Part shown: one piece after another, positions 59,287 to 64,000 of the stretch
How the letters are laid out: the number at the start of each line of letters is the position of its first letter
Position numbering within the stretch: position 1 is the first letter of the stretch
Assembly (NCBI GenBank): GCA_026929865.2
Contig: CM049410.1
Location: forward strand, 11,106,001-11,170,000
From: Hyperoplus lanceolatus
Taxonomy: Eukaryota; Chordata; Actinopteri; Uranoscopiformes; Ammodytidae
DNA length: 64,000 nucleotides
Direction of reading: 5' to 3'
Program-made: the position numbers and the translations under genes
The notes under the pieces: generated by a model
The model's database searches: none
Told to the model about the DNA's origin: nothing
The model's input: the letters and a program-made list of their open reading frames with translations, nothing else

Positions 59287-62200
59287 ATGAGTCTGGGAAA
59301 AGTGCCAGGGATTAAAGGCCTTGTGTCTGGCTCACAAGGTAAACGTCGTTTCAAGAGTGAGCTCTCTGTGGACATGATCAGCCCGCCAATGGCTGACTTC
59401 AAGCATACTATGCATGTTGGTCGTGGTGGGGACGTGTTTGGAGACACTTCCTTTCTTAGCAATTACGGAGGCAGCAGAGAGCCTGGAAGTCCGGACTCTA
59501 CAAACAGCTCCAAGACGACCGGGTTCTTCACACGCACCTTTCGGCACGTGCGGAAGACCTCTGGGCCGCGGCCGCGCACGGGCTCCCGTGAGTTGTCCCC
59601 CCCTCCACCAGACATCTCACCCATCATCAAGAATGCCATCTCCCTGCCCCATCTGAACATGGACTTTAATGGCCTACAGAGGGTGGGCTTCCCCAGCTCC
59701 ATCAGCTCAACAGATGACACCCTCTGCACATATGGTGAGATAATATTGATCACTTAGAGCATGGGACGTACCATCTATATCTAACACAGCAGTGGGCTTC
59801 GCCAAAAACACACAATATGAAGAGAATCAAAGTATGTCAATTTTCATATTGGCAGATTTCTAAGTTATGCCGATGCTAGGGTAACAGTTTAACCAGAGAA
59901 AGCATGTGACAAGATTCCTCTAGAGTAGTTGAAAAAAAATAAAGACTTGATATAACAAGTATTAATATTAACAGGAAGGAGATAGTACAGGGTGAATGTG
60001 TTCAATACATTTTGTCATCAAAACATTTTTTGATAGAGATCAACAGACAATCCTGAAAACATGTAAGCTTCAGCAAACCAATTCCAACAACTGTTTTCTA
60101 GGTGTTAATATCAAATAATTCACATAATTAACAAACGTTAGTGTGGTAAGATCAATTAATTAGTTAGTGGCTCAGAACATCATTATAACATTAATTAAAA
60201 TGGAACATTTGTACGTGATGTGAAATGTCAGGATCCTGGAAGATCCATATTGTTCGAGTCAGCTCTTTATTTATTTTTTCTTGGTTTGATAGTTACCTCT
60301 AAATTAAACTCAGAGGACATACACGTATATATAAGTTCCTTAAAGATCCTGCAACACAAACAGCATTGTTCACTGACCTAGTTATGGACTGATACCAAGT
60401 AGTAAAACACCACTGCATTAGTCACCATGAAATAGAAAAAAAATGGTTGTAATGTGTCATTACAGTTGCAGTTCTAACTATTTACTCTCCAAAGACAGAA
60501 CAGCATAAAGAGCTGCTGAGCTGACTTGGTTCAAAAGACTATATTTGTCAGTGATCACACAAACAGAGAGGTTGAGGTTGCCCTCTCCCTTTCAACATCG
60601 TTCCTACATTCCTCGAAGCCAACCAACAAACAAACTGGCTTCTTCTGAGTCATCTGAAATCACCTAGGCAACATGTGTACACAATTAGGTATATAAACAC
60701 AATCACACACACAGCTGGTTTGGGAGAAAGAAAGATACTTACTGGGCATTTCCTGTCATCTCTGTATGTATGTGTCATTGCCTGTATGCACAGCATAAAC
60801 ACACCATTCATTATATCTACGAACCAATCAGAGCTTATCAGCCAGCAGTGTGCAGAGCCTAGACTGGAAATCCCCTTTCCGTCTCCAGATTCCTTACCAA
60901 ATTCGTAAAGGAATTTTCCCCAAACTGACTGATGTGGAGTTGGCATAGAGAGTCAATGAACTGAAGGATAATGGGAGCATTTGTCATGAGTGGGTTTCTC
61001 AGTTTGTCATCCATGTCATTATTTCCATTCATCATAATCTCTCAGTTGTTCTTTACACAAGTTTGTTACACATCGTGTACTTATCTGCTGCTTAACAATT
61101 TTTAGTCTTGAAATTACAGACACGTGTACCAATAGTGAAAATTCAAGATGGAGCATTCCAAACTAAGAATAGTATAGATACCAAAAGGGTAAAAGTAAGT
61201 GTTCTGTGCAGTTCTTATTCTTCACAATTTAATCTGCAATTCAAACCTTTATGAACCAAACATATCTCAGTTTGTACTGAGCGAAATAAGTACGGTAGGG
61301 ATTTTTGGCACAACTTCATTTACTTCCAGGCTGCATTGAGAAGGCAAAACATATGAATAGGTTCATAATACAGAATCACAAGAACAATTTTATTATCAGA
61401 CGAACAACATTTAGCTCCCATCATGATATACCACATCAATTTAAGGGTCCCAGTCACTTCATATTTGTATCAATATTTATCTGCCCAATATGTATCTGCC
61501 CTATTTCAGTTACATTTTACTGCTCTTACTTCTCCACCTGTTGTCTACTGTCTGACAGTTGTAACTTTAAGACTCTACAGGAGACTGAAAAATCAGTCAG
61601 TCTCTTTAGGGAAGTTTTAGCAGTAGCTTACTGTGATGTTACATTCTGCCACCCTGTGGTGAAAGAATGGAATTGATAGACATATTGGAGCTCTAATATT
61701 TGCGAACATTCAAAGTTGCAAAATTGCAGCTCCAAACATTAACAACAAGTTTATTATTAGGATGATCCCCTTGAGATGAATCATCTCATTTTCAAGGGTG
61801 TTTTCGAGTGAACGTTTTCAGGACTTTCAGGTCAATGCAATAAAAATATTTGATTTCAATAATGCTGTCAAACTCTAGGTTAGTACTACGTCCTTTTAAC
61901 TGACCAATTGAGTCAATAGTGGGAGTCATAATAGAAAAAGTTAAAAATGTAACCAGACATAGTTTGGAAAGTTTACTGGGATGGGGACTGTACAGATTAA
62001 CTCAAATAAACCTATTCTTAATGTACCATGCAACATGTTTGTATATGGGCTCATAGAAAATCTAAACAAGCATTCATTTTTTTATTTGTCTAGTTTGTTA
62101 ACAAAAACATTCTTTATTAAAAAAAGATTTACTGTTCAAATCACCAAGATAGAATAATGTCAATTCTGTTCTTGGTTAGAATTCCCTGTCAGATCTTAAC

Positions 62201-63073
62201 TAGTTCAAATTGTAGTCAAAATTTTAATTTCAAAGACTTCAATGCAAAATCCAACTACAATTCCCATGAAACATTCCTTGCAAAATACCTTGAGATTATT
62301 CTGTTAGGATTAAAAGAGGAAATCTCTGAAATGTGAGTGTAAGAATGTCTCTGAGATGTTTTCATGATATTGTGTTATTCCTTCTGGTCATATCAGTGAC
62401 ATCATTCTGTTTGTCTGTCTTCTGTTTGTCCAAAGGTCTGCAGTCTGGATTTGTCACTCTGCCCCGCCTCTCTCGCCTTGACAGACAGTTTCAGGATGGC
62501 GATGTCTGGAAAGAGTCTCTACTAGACAGCGGTGGCTTCACACGGACACGCTCAGACTCCCTGGACTCCTTCACTATAGACCTCGGCCCTTCCCTTATGA
62601 CCGAGGTACTGAGCCTGATTGACAACCCCAGCTGTTTTCAGCCGTCCAATCACAGCCATGCAGCAGGTGAGGAAGAGGAAGGAGAAGGAGATGAAGAGGA
62701 GGACCACGGCTCTCTGACAGAGACGCCTGTACAGAGCCCTGGGGTGACTTCACCCAATCCTTCCATGGGCAGTGGCTCGTTAAGCAGCACCATGGCCAAT
62801 AGGGGGCACTTTAGTACTTCTAACTTATCAGAACAAGAGGAGGAGAGCAGGTCCCTGAGGACACCAGATGTGTGTACTGGGTCACCTCAGAGAACAGAGC
62901 CCGCCATGGAGGCAGAAAGGTTCCAGAGGGCAGCCGACGTGTTGTCTCGCCATTATGGTGGAACGTCCTTCACAAAGGGAAGGAAGATGAGCAATAACAC
63001 CTCTCCTGCTTTGTCCCACAGCCGCAAAACACCGTATGCCTTTTCTGAAGAGGAGGAAGATGTCAAAGTCTAG
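59287..63073 (+). CDS. cdc42ep1: Cdc42 effector protein 1 (BORG5/MSE55)
   Basis: Binds GTP-loaded Cdc42 and organises actin and septins at the cell cortex. Two coding exons: 59287-59734 and 62436-63073, joined at Tyr-Gly|Leu in phase 1; donor TATG/GTGAGA, acceptor TCCAAAG. Total 1086 nt, 361 residues (human about 391). The start sits in an ideal Kozak context, GCCACCATGA. CRIB motif at residues 31-45: ISPPMADFKHTMHVG. BORG homology follows: GGDVFGDTSFLSN, then ISPIIKNAISLPHLN. In exon 2, RSDSLDSFTIDLGPSLMTEV is the conserved LGPS block, followed by an acidic Ser-rich stretch and the terminal EEEEDVKV. The MSLGK start with SQGKRR and the VKV end match CDC42EP1 better than CDC42EP4, which starts MPILKQLV. 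It diverges from card10. Confidence 0.95.
59735..62435 (+). other. cdc42ep1 coding intron
   Basis: A 2.7-kb AT-rich intron between the two coding exons. No bounded repeat, RNA gene or alternative exon was recognised. Confidence 0.7.
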
Positions 63074-64000
63074 ATTTTGAAACTCTTTCTGAAAGAGGGC
63101 AGAAACTTTATTGGTCCAATAAAATCATTGAAACTCTTCAGTGACCTGAGTTCTGGGCTCAAAGTCCTGAACTTTATACACTATTCTGTAATTGATTTTC
63201 TTACATGCAGCAGTGTCTTTGGTCTACTACCGGGTTCTGGTCTGTATTCAAAATGGATTCATGTCGAGACAAACTATTATTGTTGACGTTTCAGTTTAAT
63301 CCATTGCAAAGACTGAATACACAATGTCACCATGTAGCCTATTGATTATGATTAATGGACGAATGAACAATTGGAATGAACTGTGAGGTTTCTATTTCTT
63401 TCACACTTTACATTATCACTTACGACATAATCATAATATTCATTAGCAAAATATACTTAACAAAACAGGTTGAAAGGTCTGAGGCATCAAGCCGAACCAG
63501 AATTTTGAGGAACAGTATTTAATAACAACTGTGTAAAAACCTATGTACTTTATAAATAATTAACTGTAATCAGGAACACAGGAGTTATTAAAACTAAGAT
63601 ATCATACAATTACAGCTCACATTACTCCAAAGTCAATGTGATAACTGCACCTGCAAAATGTTTATAGGATTGTTTATACGGCTTTGAGCAGTATTAGTTT
63701 CATGTTTTCCAAAATAATATGGCTGATGTAATAAATATTAATGTCATTTCATAACATGATTGCGGTCACTTTTTTTGAAACATTGCAAACTCACCTCAAA
63801 TTCCCCCAACAGCCGATAAGTCATGTAAATAAACAGTCAACAAGATTTTAATCAGTTCTCAAATGACGTACTCCTGATAATGCTTTGGCATCATTTGATA
63901 TCAGAAAAATATGTTTCAGAATATAACTGAAAAATAGGAAATATTTCCTCTTTTAATCCAGCCTGGTCCTATACATGATATCAAGTTCAGGAAACTGGCA
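63074..64000 (+). other. cdc42ep1 3' UTR and downstream DNA
   Basis: Follows the stop at 63071-63073. AATAAA occurs at 63118, around 63730 and near 63825, so the true cleavage site cannot be chosen; the first lies only about 45 bases after the stop. No further gene begins before the right edge. Confidence 0.5.

Overview
This is vertebrate nuclear DNA, most likely from a ray-finned (teleost) fish. Its genes are interrupted by GT-AG introns, its microsatellites are long, and its introns are full of short inverted-repeat DNA transposons (hAT with 8-bp target duplications, TTAA-type, TA-flanked) plus a LINE tail, as is usual in fish. Four protein-coding genes can be rebuilt exon by exon. For tnrc6b, card10 and cdc42ep1 every intron phase closes, which supports the models.

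Layout, left to right. (1) 1-4.7 kb, minus strand: 5' end of casein kinase 1 epsilon (csnk1e). Three coding exons lie inside; the rest runs off the left edge. (2) 5.28-30.5 kb, minus strand: complete tnrc6b (GW182 family), 20 coding exons, 2051 residues, with a noncoding first exon near 30.2 kb. Two of its introns hold stacks of DNA transposons inserted into one another. (3) 31.3-45.7 kb, minus strand: complete card10 (CARD, coiled coil, PDZ-SH3-GUK), 24 coding exons, 1020 residues. (4) 53-63.7 kb, plus strand: cdc42ep1 (CRIB/BORG family), two coding exons, 361 residues, diverging from card10 across about 7 kb of intergenic DNA.

The genes belong to different processes: CK1 signalling and the circadian clock (csnk1e), microRNA silencing (tnrc6b), NF-kB scaffolding through BCL10-MALT1 (card10), and Cdc42-controlled actin and septin organisation (cdc42ep1). 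They form a chromosomal block, not an operon. From memory, the same four genes lie within a few Mb on human 22q13.1, where CARD10 and CDC42EP1 are also head to head. The paralogous set CSNK1D/TNRC6C/CARD14/CDC42EP4 lies on 17q25. Residues specific to CSNK1E, the CARD10-like tail and the CDC42EP1-like N-terminus favour the 22q13 identity.

I found no new enzyme or defence system. The most unusual material is the transposon archaeology: a four-level nested insertion in tnrc6b intron 3, a second stack in intron 1, and two TA-flanked elements built from repeated copies of one 14-15 bp motif in both orientations. There are also several perfect hairpins and CTCF-, CRE- and E-box-like sites around promoters. 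All of this was read by eye; no alignment or database search was run.
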